A DNA stretch of 64,000 nt from Brenneria populi (GCF_036016195.1 NZ_JAYWTM010000004.1:124001-188000), one strand, 5' to 3'; shown: positions 7,989-16,253, counted from the first letter of the stretch. Numbers and translations: made by a program. The notes: a model not told the origin generated them from the sequence alone.

Positions 7989-8017
7989 AGTCTCTTCCTG
8001 AGTTGAGACTAAGAGAC
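7989..8017. other. Imperfect hairpin downstream of the aminopeptidase gene
   Basis: GTCTCTT (7990-7996) pairs with AAGAGAC (8011-8017), and AGTCTC with GAGACT inside it, giving two competing stems. There is no U-tract. It could end or protect the 3' end of the importer operon. The rest of the gap 7860-8078 holds part of a dispersed repeat (GCCTGCGCGGGGATGACGG at 8019-8037) and a two-fold direct repeat of the type GATGACGGCAAGGAAACA. Confidence 0.35.
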
Positions 8018-8078
8018 GGCCTGCGCGGGGATGACGGCAAGGAAACAAGAATGATGGTAAAGAAACAGGGGATGCCGG

Positions 8079-8115
8079 AAAAATTCAGGGCATAACAGCC
8101 ATGTTATGCCCTGAA
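8079..8115 (-). terminator. Rho-independent terminator of yjbEFGH
   Basis: TTCAGGGCATAACA (8084-8097) and TGTTATGCCCTGAA form a perfect 14-bp stem with a four-base loop; on the minus strand it is followed by TTTTTCC. It lies about 16 bases past the yjbH stop. Confidence 0.88.
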
Positions 8116-8130
8116 GCGAAGGATGGACTA

Positions 8131-10245
8131 TCAGTTATAGGTCACGCCGTACAAAGACGTGCGACGCTGCAACATCTGTCCGCCGTCACGCGTTAACGGC
8201 ACCCATCCGACGGCGCCCCGTTTCACCGTCGGCTCGGAGAGCAGCAGGTCAAACGGTATGGAGATATAGAAGCCTTTGGTAAAGCTGCCTTCACCATATT
8301 CGCTGGAGCTGACGTCGGTTTTCGTGGCAAAGGCGCCGGCGACGATGCCGCTGTCAAAGCGGCGGGAGAGATCGAGCGTCACCCCTTTGTCGCCCGCTAG
8401 GTAGCGCCCGACGCTGACTTTCGCCACCGCGCCTTCGACGAACGGCAGTTCCCAGTACCCGGTCAGGTGGCCGGTTACCACGTCGTAATCCGCCGTTTTC
8501 ATGATGTTGTCCCAGTCGCGCTGCTTGACGTAGTTAACATCCATTCCCAGCGCCCAGCTTTGTCCGTAAGGCCGATACAGCACTTCCGAACCGACGCCGG
8601 CGTACATCATCTCCAAATAGCCGCCGTACACCTGGGTGTACCAGTCCGGCGCCGGATTATCCATGCGCGTCAGCTGTAAATTGGTGAGCAGCACGTCGGA
8701 AGAGGTGACATATTCCCGGATCCGGGTTCTGACCCGCGGCAGCGTGGTTTTATCCGTAGGCGCCGTATAGTTGAACCTGTCGTAGTTATCCAGCAGATTC
8801 AGCGATGCCGTGCCGCCGAGGGTCCAGTGGTCGCTCAGGCGATAATCCACATTGCCTTTCAGCGCCACCTGATACATATAGAAGGATTCAGGACCGCCGA
8901 AGGATTGCGTCAGCGCCGGCTCCAGCGAATAGGAGAAACGGTCCGGCTCGGTGCGCAGCACCTGCTGTCCGCGCATATCCGCCACCGGTTCGGCGCGATG
9001 CGTTTGCGGCTCCGGCTGACCCAGCGGCGTCGCCGCCTGCTGCACCTGGTGGAACGCTTTAGCGTCCACCGCGGTGCTGGCGATCGGCATCCGCTGATTG
9101 CGCTTCACGATATGATACTCGGCGACATCCTCCGGCACGTGGTTAGCCAGTATCGTGGCCGCCCGCTGGTTAGCCTCGTCGTTATCCCGGTATTTAGTCT
9201 GATCGGCGACCACGGTGACCTGATGCCGATCGGCATAAATATCGGCTCCGCGATATCCGGCCTTATCATCCAGCTCTTTCGCCACCTGCTGCCAATTGGT
9301 GCCCTTCCCGTCGCTGACCGGCGCATAAACCGGCGGCGCATCGTCGATGCGATTCGGTTTCAGGCGGTCGAAGTTGGTGCGCAGGGTAAAGCCCCACATC
9401 AGGGTGTTGCCGCGCTGCCAGGAGAGCGTGGTATCGAGAATATCACCGACGCGGTACACCATGCCGAGGTTAAACGGCGAATCCTGGCTTATTTTCCCGG
9501 CGCTTTCATTGCTGTAATCATTGGCGTCATATTCCAGCTTGAAGCGCAGCGGATCCCACGGCGTTTGATATTCAACGCCGCCGAATATCGCCGCCGGGCC
9601 GTGGAAAAAGTTTTTAACTTCGAACTGTCCGGTCTCCGTATTCGCCGTACGGGTACAGAAGCTATCTTTTAAAGAACAGGCGGGGTTTTTGATATTGCCG
9701 CTTTCCGCCATATTCCCCCAGCCGACGCCCAGGGTGAAGTCGAACGGCCCGAGTCGCTTGCTGGCCGCCAGATATTCGCTATCGAACAGTCCGGTACCGG
9801 CGATATCGCGCAGGCCGACGGAGACGTCCGGCAGCCAGTAACTCTCCTGCCATAAGCGTGCTTTCAGATCGAAAGCCTTATCCTTATAGCTTTGATTGCC
9901 GCTGAAGCTGGGATCGTTGCTATAAAGACGCGTTCGGATATCGGTATAGCGCACCGTCGCTTCCAGCCAGTCAAATAGCTGCAGCGACACCGAGTAGCGG
10001 CGGTATTCATCGTTATCCCGGTAGTTGAGGCTGAACTCCCCCGTCTCGGCCATACGGGCCGTCGGCATTTGCAGCAGCCCGGTGCCGCCGAAATCGGACT
10101 GCGACACGCCAGCCGGCTGAAAGCGCGTATTGGCGTTGGTCGCCGCATTTTCTTTCGCCGTATCCGCCGCCATCGTCTGGGCGCTTAAAACGCCGCCGAT
10201 CGCCAACGACAGGCAGCCCAGTTTAAAGTTTTTGTTCTTTATCAT
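8131..10245 (-). CDS. yjbH: YjbH exopolysaccharide-export outer-membrane protein
   Basis: Product of 704 aa, near the usual length. Signal peptide MIKNKNFKLGCLSLAIGGVL with cleavage around TMA/AD (about residue 27). The mature protein has many alternating beta strands ending in aromatic residues (for example FYISIPFDLLL, ALGMDVNYVKQRDW), consistent with DUF940/YjbH, a large outer-membrane beta-barrel related to capsule export lipoprotein/porin systems. It is the last gene of yjbEFGH, an operon known to make an exopolysaccharide under Rcs control in E. coli. Start overlaps the yjbG stop by one base. Confidence 0.93.
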   Translation of the reverse strand: MIKNKNFKLGCLSLAIGGVLSAQTMAADTAKENAATNANTRFQPAGVSQSDFGGTGLLQMPTARMAETGEFSLNYRDNDEYRRYSVSLQLFDWLEATVRYTDIRTRLYSNDPSFSGNQSYKDKAFDLKARLWQESYWLPDVSVGLRDIAGTGLFDSEYLAASKRLGPFDFTLGVGWGNMAESGNIKNPACSLKDSFCTRTANTETGQFEVKNFFHGPAAIFGGVEYQTPWDPLRFKLEYDANDYSNESAGKISQDSPFNLGMVYRVGDILDTTLSWQRGNTLMWGFTLRTNFDRLKPNRIDDAPPVYAPVSDGKGTNWQQVAKELDDKAGYRGADIYADRHQVTVVADQTKYRDNDEANQRAATILANHVPEDVAEYHIVKRNQRMPIASTAVDAKAFHQVQQAATPLGQPEPQTHRAEPVADMRGQQVLRTEPDRFSYSLEPALTQSFGGPESFYMYQVALKGNVDYRLSDHWTLGGTASLNLLDNYDRFNYTAPTDKTTLPRVRTRIREYVTSSDVLLTNLQLTRMDNPAPDWYTQVYGGYLEMMYAGVGSEVLYRPYGQSWALGMDVNYVKQRDWDNIMKTADYDVVTGHLTGYWELPFVEGAVAKVSVGRYLAGDKGVTLDLSRRFDSGIVAGAFATKTDVSSSEYGEGSFTKGFYISIPFDLLLSEPTVKRGAVGWVPLTRDGGQMLQRRTSLYGVTYN

Positions 10246-11024
10246 TAGTGTGGGATCCGGTTTGCAAGATAGTCGGCAAGCTGATCGTTTAGCGATGCCA
10301 TATCGCTGGGCAAGACTGAAGGGTCAAAACCGATAAACAGCGTTTCGCCTGCCGCAGGCTCAATATGTTGCCGATTCCACAGCGCCAGAGGAACCTTGCG
10401 CCATACCCCGTTACCGCCGATCAGATAACCGACGCTTTTATCCGCCCCGGCCAACAGACGACGGCTGGAAATGTAATCCTCAACCGACCACCCGGAACGC
10501 AAGGCAACGCTGCCTGACGTTTCCAGCTCCCCCACATCGGCAGAGGTATTAATCAAGCCAATCAGCGAGAAATGATTGGAGTACGGCGCGAGATAAAGCG
10601 CATATTCGCCGACCAGCGGCCGGTTATCGCGAATATAAACACGTACGCGATCGGGATCGAGATCGGTATGAATTCGGCCGGCAACGTCGATCGGCTCCAG
10701 CGTTTTACGCAGCAGCCACGCGGATATCGCCAGATCGCCATCGCCGGAATTACGCCAGCGCGTTTCCAGCGCGGCCAGCTTTTCCCTGAGCGCGTCGCCC
10801 TGCGCATAGACTTTCTGCGTGGTGGCGAAATCGGATATCAAGGCCGTGCGCCAGTTGATATTTTCGGGTAAAGCGGTCTGCTGGTAGAATTTTTCCAGAC
10901 GCGTGCCATCGTCGAGTTTTACCACCGCAATAGTTTGCTGCGGATCTTTCACGGTCAGCTGTGCGGCGCTCGCCGAGCCGCAAACCAGCAGCAATAAAGT
11001 CGCCATACGAGTGAGTGACAACAT
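10245..11024 (-). CDS. yjbG: YjbG capsule biosynthesis GfcC-like periplasmic protein
   Basis: Product of 259 aa with a signal peptide (MLSLTRMATLLLLVCGSASA, cleavage about residue 20). Belongs to the YjbG/GfcC family, periplasmic proteins with ubiquitin-like beta-grasp domains related to those of Wza. Segments typical of the family are LARGADKSVGYLI-like LLAGADKSVGYLIGGNG and ETLFIGFDPSVLPSD near the C-terminus. Translationally coupled to yjbH by a one-base overlap; the yjbF stop is nine bases upstream of its start. Confidence 0.92.
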   Translation of the reverse strand: MLSLTRMATLLLLVCGSASAAQLTVKDPQQTIAVVKLDDGTRLEKFYQQTALPENINWRTALISDFATTQKVYAQGDALREKLAALETRWRNSGDGDLAISAWLLRKTLEPIDVAGRIHTDLDPDRVRVYIRDNRPLVGEYALYLAPYSNHFSLIGLINTSADVGELETSGSVALRSGWSVEDYISSRRLLAGADKSVGYLIGGNGVWRKVPLALWNRQHIEPAAGETLFIGFDPSVLPSDMASLNDQLADYLANRIPH

Positions 11025-11033
11025 TTGAGCCCC

Positions 11034-11729
11034 TTATTGTACGTATGGTTTTAAAACGGTAAATTTCACCAGCGCCATATCAGGTCCCATATATTGGTGA
11101 CTCTGTACAACCTGGCCATTTGCCGGATCGAGCCAATAACTATTGGTATAGGTCTCATTCAATGAAGGGACGGTTACCCGCTCATCGAAACGCATCAATT
11201 CGCGCGATTGATTTAAAATCTGAACCTTTTCCCTGCCCCGCGCCAGGAAAACGGAAGTGAGATCGTACCCGCCGCGGAAAACCTGGGCCCACTCAACGCG
11301 AGTCCGCCATTGCAGCGGCGTGGTGGATTTCAGCAACCCCAGCGCCAGCGGATCCTGAGCGAGATTATCGACATAGGTAATATCTTCGCCAAATCCCTGC
11401 GTTTTGATGAGTCGACCATGTTGGGTGACCACCATATTTTTGTCCGCGGCAATCCATTTCAACTGCTGTTGTTCAGCAAATGCCAACACGACAAAGGCCT
11501 GGGGAGCTTTACCCACTTTCAGATAAGCGGAAGCGTAAGGGGTATTGGCGACCTGCTGCGCGCTAACGTGCGTATCATCCTGCCCCAAAAAAGCCAGCTT
11601 CGCCGTTTTCCCCAATGATTCCATTTTCTGGGAACAACCGGTCATAAGAATGGACAAAATAGGCATGGCGATCAGCATATTCATTTTTGCCATTCGTTTT
11701 ATTGTCGTCATGGATTTTATTTTTATCAC
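11034..11729 (-). CDS. yjbF: YjbF lipoprotein of the exopolysaccharide operon (GfcB family)
   Basis: Product of 231 aa if translation starts at the GTG at 11727-11729, which has GCGAGAATTC at a suitable distance. ATG codons at 11711, 11693 and 11684 are alternatives with poorer ribosome sites; the last would give MNMLIAMPILSILMTGCSQ, a tidy lipoprotein signal. In all cases the lipobox LMTGC is kept. Family GfcB/YjbF, an outer-membrane lipoprotein; the C-terminus YQYMGPDMALVKFTVLKPY-like region is conserved. The start is therefore uncertain by up to 15 residues. Confidence 0.88.
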   Translation of the reverse strand: MIKIKSMTTIKRMAKMNMLIAMPILSILMTGCSQKMESLGKTAKLAFLGQDDTHVSAQQVANTPYASAYLKVGKAPQAFVVLAFAEQQQLKWIAADKNMVVTQHGRLIKTQGFGEDITYVDNLAQDPLALGLLKSTTPLQWRTRVEWAQVFRGGYDLTSVFLARGREKVQILNQSRELMRFDERVTVPSLNETYTNSYWLDPANGQVVQSHQYMGPDMALVKFTVLKPYVQ

Positions 11730-11763
11730 TGAATGAATTCTCGCTGAACAGCGTAATAGTCAG

Positions 11764-11792
11764 GAAAAAGAAAGGCCACCGAAGTGGCCTTA
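11764..11792 (-). terminator. Attenuator hairpin between yjbE and yjbF
   Basis: On the minus strand AAGGCCACTTCGGTGGCCTT followed by TCTTTTTCC: an 8-bp stem closed by a TTCG tetraloop, with a U-rich tail. It lies between the abundant small product YjbE and the rest of the operon, so it probably reduces read-through into yjbFGH. Confidence 0.85.
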
Positions 11793-11806
11793 TGGTTAAC
11801 ACTATA

Positions 11807-12055
11807 TTAACGCGTGCTAGTAACGGTAGAGGTGGAAGTAGCAGTACCCGCACCGCCATTGTCATCGTCGTTAGCAACGGCAACGGCAACGCCGGCCGCG
11901 ACAGCCGCAGCAACGCTGACGGCAACGATTCCAGTCGTACCAGCCGCAGCGCCGCCGGCAGCGCCAGCGGAACCTGCAGCGGCGCCGCCTTCAGCGGCAA
12001 ACGCATTTGACGACATGGCTAATACAGCAGCCAGTGTAATTAACGCTTTTTTCAT
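11807..12055 (-). CDS. yjbE: YjbE small exported Ala/Gly-rich protein
   Basis: Product of 82 aa. Signal peptide MKKALITLAAVLAMSSNAFA followed by a mature part AEGGAAAGSAGAAGGAAAG, an alanine-valine rich hydrophobic stretch, then NDDDNGG and a Thr/Ser-rich tail. AGGAAATCGTA lies before the ATG. This is the first gene of yjbEFGH; in E. coli the operon is induced by RcsB. On the minus strand, a weak match to an Rcs-type box (TAGGATAGTTAT, about 12224-12235) occurs some 170 bases upstream, but I would not rely on it. Confidence 0.9.
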   Translation of the reverse strand: MKKALITLAAVLAMSSNAFAAEGGAAAGSAGAAGGAAAGTTGIVAVSVAAAVAAGVAVAVANDDDNGGAGTATSTSTVTSTR

Positions 12056-12403
12056 TACGATTTCCTTTTTTGAACATGAAGTACTTCAGGGTGAGGCATC
12101 GTCACTACGACCATACCCCGTCCTTCATTCCGGTCGGGACTATAGCAAAAAGATCCTGTTTTACCATTGACCTACCGATACTGGGATCCTCCCAGTCATG
12201 AGTTACAGGTGTATGGCGGTTAAATAACTATCCTAAACACCATCATCCCCAAGCCCAATTCTTGCAACATTATTAAAAATAGCAAGATCCATACACACTA
12301 GACAACGAAGATCCCAGTAAAAAAACAGACTTCTTTAACCAAACTGACAAGGGGGAAAACCAAAACACCCTATTTATCAAAACAATATGAGGATTTTCCC
12401 TTT
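12056..12403. other. Long AT-rich upstream region of yjbE
   Basis: About 350 bases without a gene between yjbE and the gnd terminator. It holds the inverted repeat at 12180-12196, a half copy of it (TCCCAGT at 12312-12318), and the weak Rcs-like match described for yjbE. A leader of over 100 bases is likely. I see no small ORF with a ribosome site here. Confidence 0.5.
12180..12196. promoter_or_regulatory. Inverted repeat ACTGGGA-N3-TCCCAGT, candidate operator of yjbE
   Basis: A perfect 7-bp dyad with a three-base spacer, 125 bases upstream of the yjbE start. The half site TCCCAGT recurs at 12312-12318. The spacing is typical of a dimeric regulator on one helix turn plus. No known consensus is claimed. 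Confidence 0.4.
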
Positions 12404-12444
12404 AAAAACAAGAGCGCCAGATATTTCCTAATCTGGCGCTCTTA
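12404..12444 (-). terminator. Rho-independent terminator of gnd
   Basis: AGAGCGCCAGAT (12411-12422) and ATCTGGCGCTCT (12431-12442) form a perfect 12-bp stem; on the minus strand it is followed by TGTTTTTAAA. Confidence 0.85.
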
Positions 12445-12500
12445 TCTAACATAGTCCTAACCGACAAATCGTCATCCGCAACCGCAAACAGCCATCGACA

Positions 12501-12537
12501 GATCCCGTCTGCGCGGGAATGACGGAAAGAAGGCGCG
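12501..12537. repeat. Dispersed intergenic repeat containing TGCGCGGGAATGACGG
   Basis: GATCCCGTCTGCGCGGGAATGACGG is found here between gnd and its terminator. Related copies: inverted at 61438-61470, partial at 8019-8037 and inverted near 58758-58775. The CCCG...CGGG part forms a short stem. Confidence 0.6.
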
Positions 12538-12567
12538 AACATCACGCCCTTCTTTCCCGGAATGATA

Positions 12568-13974
12568 TTACTCCAACCACTCGGTATGGAATACGCCTTC
12601 TTTATCCGTACGTTTATAGGTATGCGCGCCAAAGTAATCGCGCTGCGCCTGGATAAGATTAGCGGGCAGCACCGCGGAACGGTAGCTGTCGTAATAGGCG
12701 ATGGCGGCGGAGAACGTCGGGGTCGGGATACCATGCTGCACGGCATAGGCTACCACATCACGCAGCGCCTGTTGGTATTCATCCGCCACTTTTTTGAAGT
12801 ACGGCGCCAACAGCAAATTGGCGATATCGGCGTTTTGCTGGTAGGCATCGGTGATGGTTTGCAGGAATTGCGCCCGGATAATGCAGCCCGCGCGGAAAAT
12901 CTTGGCGATCTCGCCATAGTTAAGATCCCAGTTGTTTTCCGCCGATGCCGCTTTCAACTGAGAGAAGCCCTGCGCATAAGAGACGATCTTGCCCAGATAC
13001 AGCGCACGGCGAACTTTTTCCACGAACTCCGCCTTATCGCCGCTGAACGGCTGAGCAACCGGCCCGCTCAGCACTTTTGACGCCGCGACGCGCTGATCCT
13101 TCAAAGAAGAGAGGTAACGGGCAAACACCGACTCGGTGATTAGCGACAGCGGCTCGCCCAGATCCAGCGAGCTTTGGCTGGTCCATTTACCGGTGCCCTT
13201 ATTCGCGGCTTCATCCAGAATAACATCCACCAGATACTTACCGTCTTCATCTTTCTTGGTGAAGATATCGGCGGTAATTTCAATCAAATAGCTGCTCAGC
13301 TCACCTTTATTCCATGCGGAGAAGGTGGACGCCAGCTCTTCATTGCTCAGGTTCAGCGCCTGCTTCAACAGCGCATAGGCTTCGGCGATCAGCTGCATAT
13401 CGCCATACTCAATGCCGTTATGCACCATCTTCACATAGTGGCCCGCGCCATCCGCGCCGATATAGGCCACGCAAGCCTCGCCATCGGCGCGCGCGGCGAT
13501 TTTCTCCAGAATCGGCGCCACCAGCTCATAGGCTGCTTTTTGACCGCCGGGCATAATAGAAGGGCCTTTCAGCGCGCCCTCCTCGCCGCCGGAAACACCG
13601 GTGCCGATGAAATTGAATCCTTCAGCGGACAGCTCTCGATTGCGGCGAATGGTATCTTTATAAAAGGTATTGCCGCCGTCGATCAGGATATCGCCCTTCT
13701 CCAGATAGGGTTTCAGCGATTCAATGGTTTTATCGGTCGCTTCCCCGGCTTTAACCATCAGCAGTATACGACGCGGTCTTTCCAGAGATGCAACAAACTC
13801 TTCAACGCTGTAGTAAGGAGCCAGTTTTTTACCCGGATTTTCTGCGATCACTTCGTCAGTTTTATCTGAAGAGCGGTTAAAAATGGAAACGGTATAGCCG
13901 CGGCTTTCAATATTAAGCGCCAGATTGCGCCCCATCACCGCCATACCGACAACGCCAATTTGCTGTTTGGACAT
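12568..13974 (-). CDS. gnd: 6-phosphogluconate dehydrogenase, decarboxylating
   Basis: Product of 468 aa, the usual length. CAGGAGTTGCTTTA stands before the ATG at 13972-13974; the open frame extends 20 codons upstream but begins without a ribosome site. The Rossmann motif GVVGMAVMGRNLALN lies at residues 7-21, and the substrate and catalytic region GTGVSGGEEGALKGPSIMPG at about 128-147. The C-terminal swivel contains FSAAIAYYDSYRSAVLPANL. Converts 6-phosphogluconate to ribulose 5-phosphate with NADP in the oxidative pentose phosphate route. In enterics gnd flanks polysaccharide loci and hitch-hikes in their recombination. Confidence 0.97.
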   Translation of the reverse strand: MSKQQIGVVGMAVMGRNLALNIESRGYTVSIFNRSSDKTDEVIAENPGKKLAPYYSVEEFVASLERPRRILLMVKAGEATDKTIESLKPYLEKGDILIDGGNTFYKDTIRRNRELSAEGFNFIGTGVSGGEEGALKGPSIMPGGQKAAYELVAPILEKIAARADGEACVAYIGADGAGHYVKMVHNGIEYGDMQLIAEAYALLKQALNLSNEELASTFSAWNKGELSSYLIEITADIFTKKDEDGKYLVDVILDEAANKGTGKWTSQSSLDLGEPLSLITESVFARYLSSLKDQRVAASKVLSGPVAQPFSGDKAEFVEKVRRALYLGKIVSYAQGFSQLKAASAENNWDLNYGEIAKIFRAGCIIRAQFLQTITDAYQQNADIANLLLAPYFKKVADEYQQALRDVVAYAVQHGIPTPTFSAAIAYYDSYRSAVLPANLIQAQRDYFGAHTYKRTDKEGVFHTEWLE

Positions 13975-14241
13975 TAAAGCAACTCCTGTTTGAAGGATAA
14001 CCTGCCCGCGGTACGCATCATACCCCGCCGGCAATCAAAAGCAGGCCAACATGGTAACTCAGCTTACGGCGGGTGAATAGTGATTGGTTTGATAGCGGGA
14101 ATAGTCCCTGACTAACCAACCAAACGCCGTGTTTGTTTCCGCCGCTTGCTGAGATTTCTCCCATTACGTAGTATGCACCTCAAAGACCCATCTCTCCCTC
14201 GACCCAGAGGCCTCTGCATCTAATGTAAGAAGGAGAATTTC
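13975..14241. other. Divergent promoter region between gnd and the pRiA4b-like gene
   Basis: 267 bases without a gene. On the minus strand it holds the gnd promoter and leader. TTGGTTTGATAGC and GACTAACCAACCAAAC (about 14085-14125) are partly inverted copies of each other. No further feature is supported. Confidence 0.4.
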
Positions 14242-14853
14242 ATGAGTGCGAAACTTTATCAGCTAAAGGTCAGCCTTATCGGCATTAAACCTGCCGTCTG
14301 GCGACAGTTCACCGTACCTTCTTCTATTACTCTCGATCGTTTACATGACGTACTGCAAATCGTGATGGGCTGGGAAGATAGTCATCTTCACCAATTCGCC
14401 TGCGGTAAAAAACGGTTTACCGAACAACCGCAAGACGCCTCGCAGGGTGAAGAGGAAGGTCTATTCCGCCTCAACGCACTACTCAAGCGCAAAGGCGATA
14501 AGCTGATTTACCTTTATGATTTCGGCGACGATTGGCAACACGAAATTCTATTGGAAAACAGCAACTATAAACCAGACGAATTCGATGCCCCGTTGCTTTG
14601 CCTGGACGGCGAGCGCGTGTGCCCGCCGGAGGATTGCGGCGGCGCGCCGGGTTATGAATATTTGCTCGGCATTCTGCAGGATCCGACGCATGAAGATTAT
14701 GAAGAAACGCTGGAGTGGCTGGGCATTCCCGCCGAACTGCTTGAGGTTGCGCCGGATATTTTCGCAGCATTCGACGCCGATGAAGTCAACGGCAGCTTGG
14801 CGCTTTACTTCCGCTGGACAAGAGATCGATGCCGGCCGTGGCTTGACGAGTAA
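14242..14853 (+). CDS. Plasmid pRiA4b ORF-3 family protein
   Basis: Product of 203 aa; AGAAGGAGAATTTC is a very strong ribosome site. The protein starts KLYQLKVSLIGIKPAVWRQF and contains FTVPSSITLDRLHDVLQIVMGWEDSHLHQF-type and YLYDFGDDWQHEI segments, the signature of the pRiA4b ORF-3/IS1096 TnpR-like family. It ends YFRWTRDRCRPW. The biochemical role of this family is not established. Although homologues accompany the IS1096 element, I see no transposase or terminal repeats here, and the gene sits alone between gnd and galF as a single gene with its own terminator. Confidence 0.85.
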   Translation: MSAKLYQLKVSLIGIKPAVWRQFTVPSSITLDRLHDVLQIVMGWEDSHLHQFACGKKRFTEQPQDASQGEEEGLFRLNALLKRKGDKLIYLYDFGDDWQHEILLENSNYKPDEFDAPLLCLDGERVCPPEDCGGAPGYEYLLGILQDPTHEDYEETLEWLGIPAELLEVAPDIFAAFDADEVNGSLALYFRWTRDRCRPWLDE

Positions 14854-14868
14854 CCGCTGCCTGGAGAT

Positions 14869-14918
14869 GCCGGCCGAAGCAACTCCCGATGTTTCCGTCG
14901 GGGGTTGCCTTCGCCGGC
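14869..14918. other. Long imperfect hairpin after the pRiA4b-like gene
   Basis: GCCGGC (14869-14874) pairs with GCCGGC (14913-14918) and the inner arms CGAAGCAACTCCCGA and TCGGGGGTTGCCTTCG pair with one bulge. No U-tract follows, so it is more likely to protect an RNA end than to terminate. Confidence 0.5.
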
Positions 14919-14970
14919 TGTTCGGCGCATGAAAACGCGCCTAACGATTATTTATACAAAACCCGAACAC

Positions 14971-15000
14971 TGCCGTACCGGCTGCGGCACGGCGTCTTTT
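14971..15000 (+). terminator. Terminator-like hairpin between convergent genes
   Basis: CCGT-A-CCG-GCTG-CGG-C-ACGG followed by CGTCTTTT on the plus strand. It lies just before the galF stop and can serve the plus-strand gene ending at 14853. Confidence 0.5.
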
Positions 15001-15001
15001 A

Positions 15002-15904
15002 TCAGGCTTGCTCTTTCAGCAGCGCTTTGATGCTTTCTTTAAACGCTTTGCCGAATTCCGGGTTGCGCAAACCATAGGAGATGAAGGCCTGCGCATAGCC
15101 CAGCTTACGCCCGCAGTTAAAGCTACGGCCCGACATTTGTACCGCATCCACCTGCTGCGTTTTAATCAGCGAGGCGATCGCATCCGTCAACTGAATGCGC
15201 CCCCACGCCCCCGGCAGGATCTTATCCAGAATCGGCCAGGCGTCCGCCGTCAGCACATAGCGCCCAACCGCAGAGAGATCGGAGCCTTCGGACGGAGCCA
15301 GCGTTGGTTTTTCAACCATTGAAGTAATGGCCGAGGCGTCCCCGGCTTTCACCAACGGCGTTTCACACTCCACCACAGAGTACTCGGGCAGCACCTCATA
15401 AGGACGATGCTTCACCAGCACCTGACTATTGCCGCTCTTCTCAAAACGCGAGATCAGCAACGCCAGGTTCTCTTTGGTTTGATCCGCCGTATCCTCATCC
15501 ATCACCACATCCGGCAGCACCACGACAAAAGGCGCATCGCCGATAATGGGTTTGGCGCAGGTAATCGCGTGACCCAAGCCCAGCGTTTCGCCCTGACGCA
15601 CGTTCATGATGGTGACGCCTTTCGGACAAATAGACTGAACTTCCGCCAGCAGTTGACGCTTGGCGCGCTCTTCCAATAGGGATTCAAGCTCGAAAGAGGT
15701 ATCGAAGTGGTTTTCAATCGCATTCTTGGATGCGTGCGTCACCAAAATAATGTCTTTAATGCCGGCATTGGCGCACTCATTAACGATTTTTTCAATTACC
15801 GGACGGTCAACCAATGGCAGCATCTCTTTAGGAATAGCTTTGGTAACCGGTAACAAATTCATCCCTAAACCCGCTACAGGGATAACAGCCTTCAATGATG
15901 TCAT
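15002..15904 (-). CDS. galF: GalF, UTP-glucose-1-phosphate uridylyltransferase paralogue
   Basis: Product of 300 aa. It is GalF rather than GalU: the N-terminal motif reads GLGMNLLPVTKAIPKEMLP, whereas GalU has GLGTRMLP; GalF-type GAWGRIQLTDAI and SQVLVK also fit. The missing Thr-Arg of the nucleotidyl-binding loop is known for GalF, which has little pyrophosphorylase activity and is thought to modulate GalU and the UDP-glucose pool. Position beside gnd at the edge of the polysaccharide locus is the conserved enteric place for galF. Transcribed on the minus strand with its promoter in 15905-15980. Confidence 0.9.
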   Translation of the reverse strand: MTSLKAVIPVAGLGMNLLPVTKAIPKEMLPLVDRPVIEKIVNECANAGIKDIILVTHASKNAIENHFDTSFELESLLEERAKRQLLAEVQSICPKGVTIMNVRQGETLGLGHAITCAKPIIGDAPFVVVLPDVVMDEDTADQTKENLALLISRFEKSGNSQVLVKHRPYEVLPEYSVVECETPLVKAGDASAITSMVEKPTLAPSEGSDLSAVGRYVLTADAWPILDKILPGAWGRIQLTDAIASLIKTQQVDAVQMSGRSFNCGRKLGYAQAFISYGLRNPEFGKAFKESIKALLKEQA

Positions 15905-15982
15905 GAGTTGATTCTCTTATTGGATTATTGTCTCTTGGTGGCACCATACGCCGATGGGCCACATATGCCTTTAAGATTACAC

Positions 15983-16046
15983 CTAATCGAAATCGAAGAG
16001 ATCTCGGATATGCGTTTTTCTGCAACATCGGACAGTTCTGATGCCG
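15983..16046 (-). pseudogene. Remnant of the 3' end of a ugd gene
   Basis: On the minus strand this segment reads ASELSDVAEK in one frame and then THIRDLFDFD-stop in another, matching the C-terminus ASELADVSEK / YTRDLFGSD-stop of the intact ugd at 21979-23145. The nucleotide match is direct (for example GGCATC-GAACT and GATCT-TTCG-TT-GATTA). So the last 21 or so codons of a second, diverged ugd remain here, frameshifted. Confidence 0.72.
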
Positions 16047-16104
16047 CCAACGGCACCGTCATCTCCGCGTCGCTCGCCGGAAGCCGCTTTCGCCCGCTCC
16101 TCGG

Positions 16105-16253
16105 CGCAACCGGCAATCACCCACGGCCAATACAGCAATCCGTTATACGCCGCAATGCCACCCAGCAAGGTGATGTTTCCCCCTTCCTGCAGGCAGCCGA
16201 CAAACAGCGCCCAGTAGCCGAATTACGTAATATAGTGGGCCAGATAGAGCACA
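16105..16253 (-). pseudogene. Duplicate 5' fragment of the dedA gene
   Basis: About 149 bases closely match 18152-18300, the first 50 codons of the intact DedA gene: GGCAATCACCCACGGCCAAT, ACAAACAGCGCCCAGTAGCC and GTAATATAGTGGGCCAGAT are shared word for word. The copy has lost its ATG and carries a frameshift and a stop, so it is dead. On the minus strand it is followed by the ugd remnant, as if a deletion had joined the start of dedA to the end of ugd. Confidence 0.85.

Noticed and set aside
12224..12235. Rcs box upstream of yjbE
   Set aside because: TAGGATAGTTAT (minus strand) keeps only part of the consensus; too weak to list as a site.
12404..12444. CRISPR repeat or array suggested by the strong palindromes here and elsewhere
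   Set aside because: Repeats are dispersed over tens of kilobases and not regularly spaced; no cas genes occur.
14242..14853. Insertion element because the protein resembles a family named after IS1096 and plasmid pRiA4b
   Set aside because: No transposase, no terminal inverted repeats and no target duplication visible around it.
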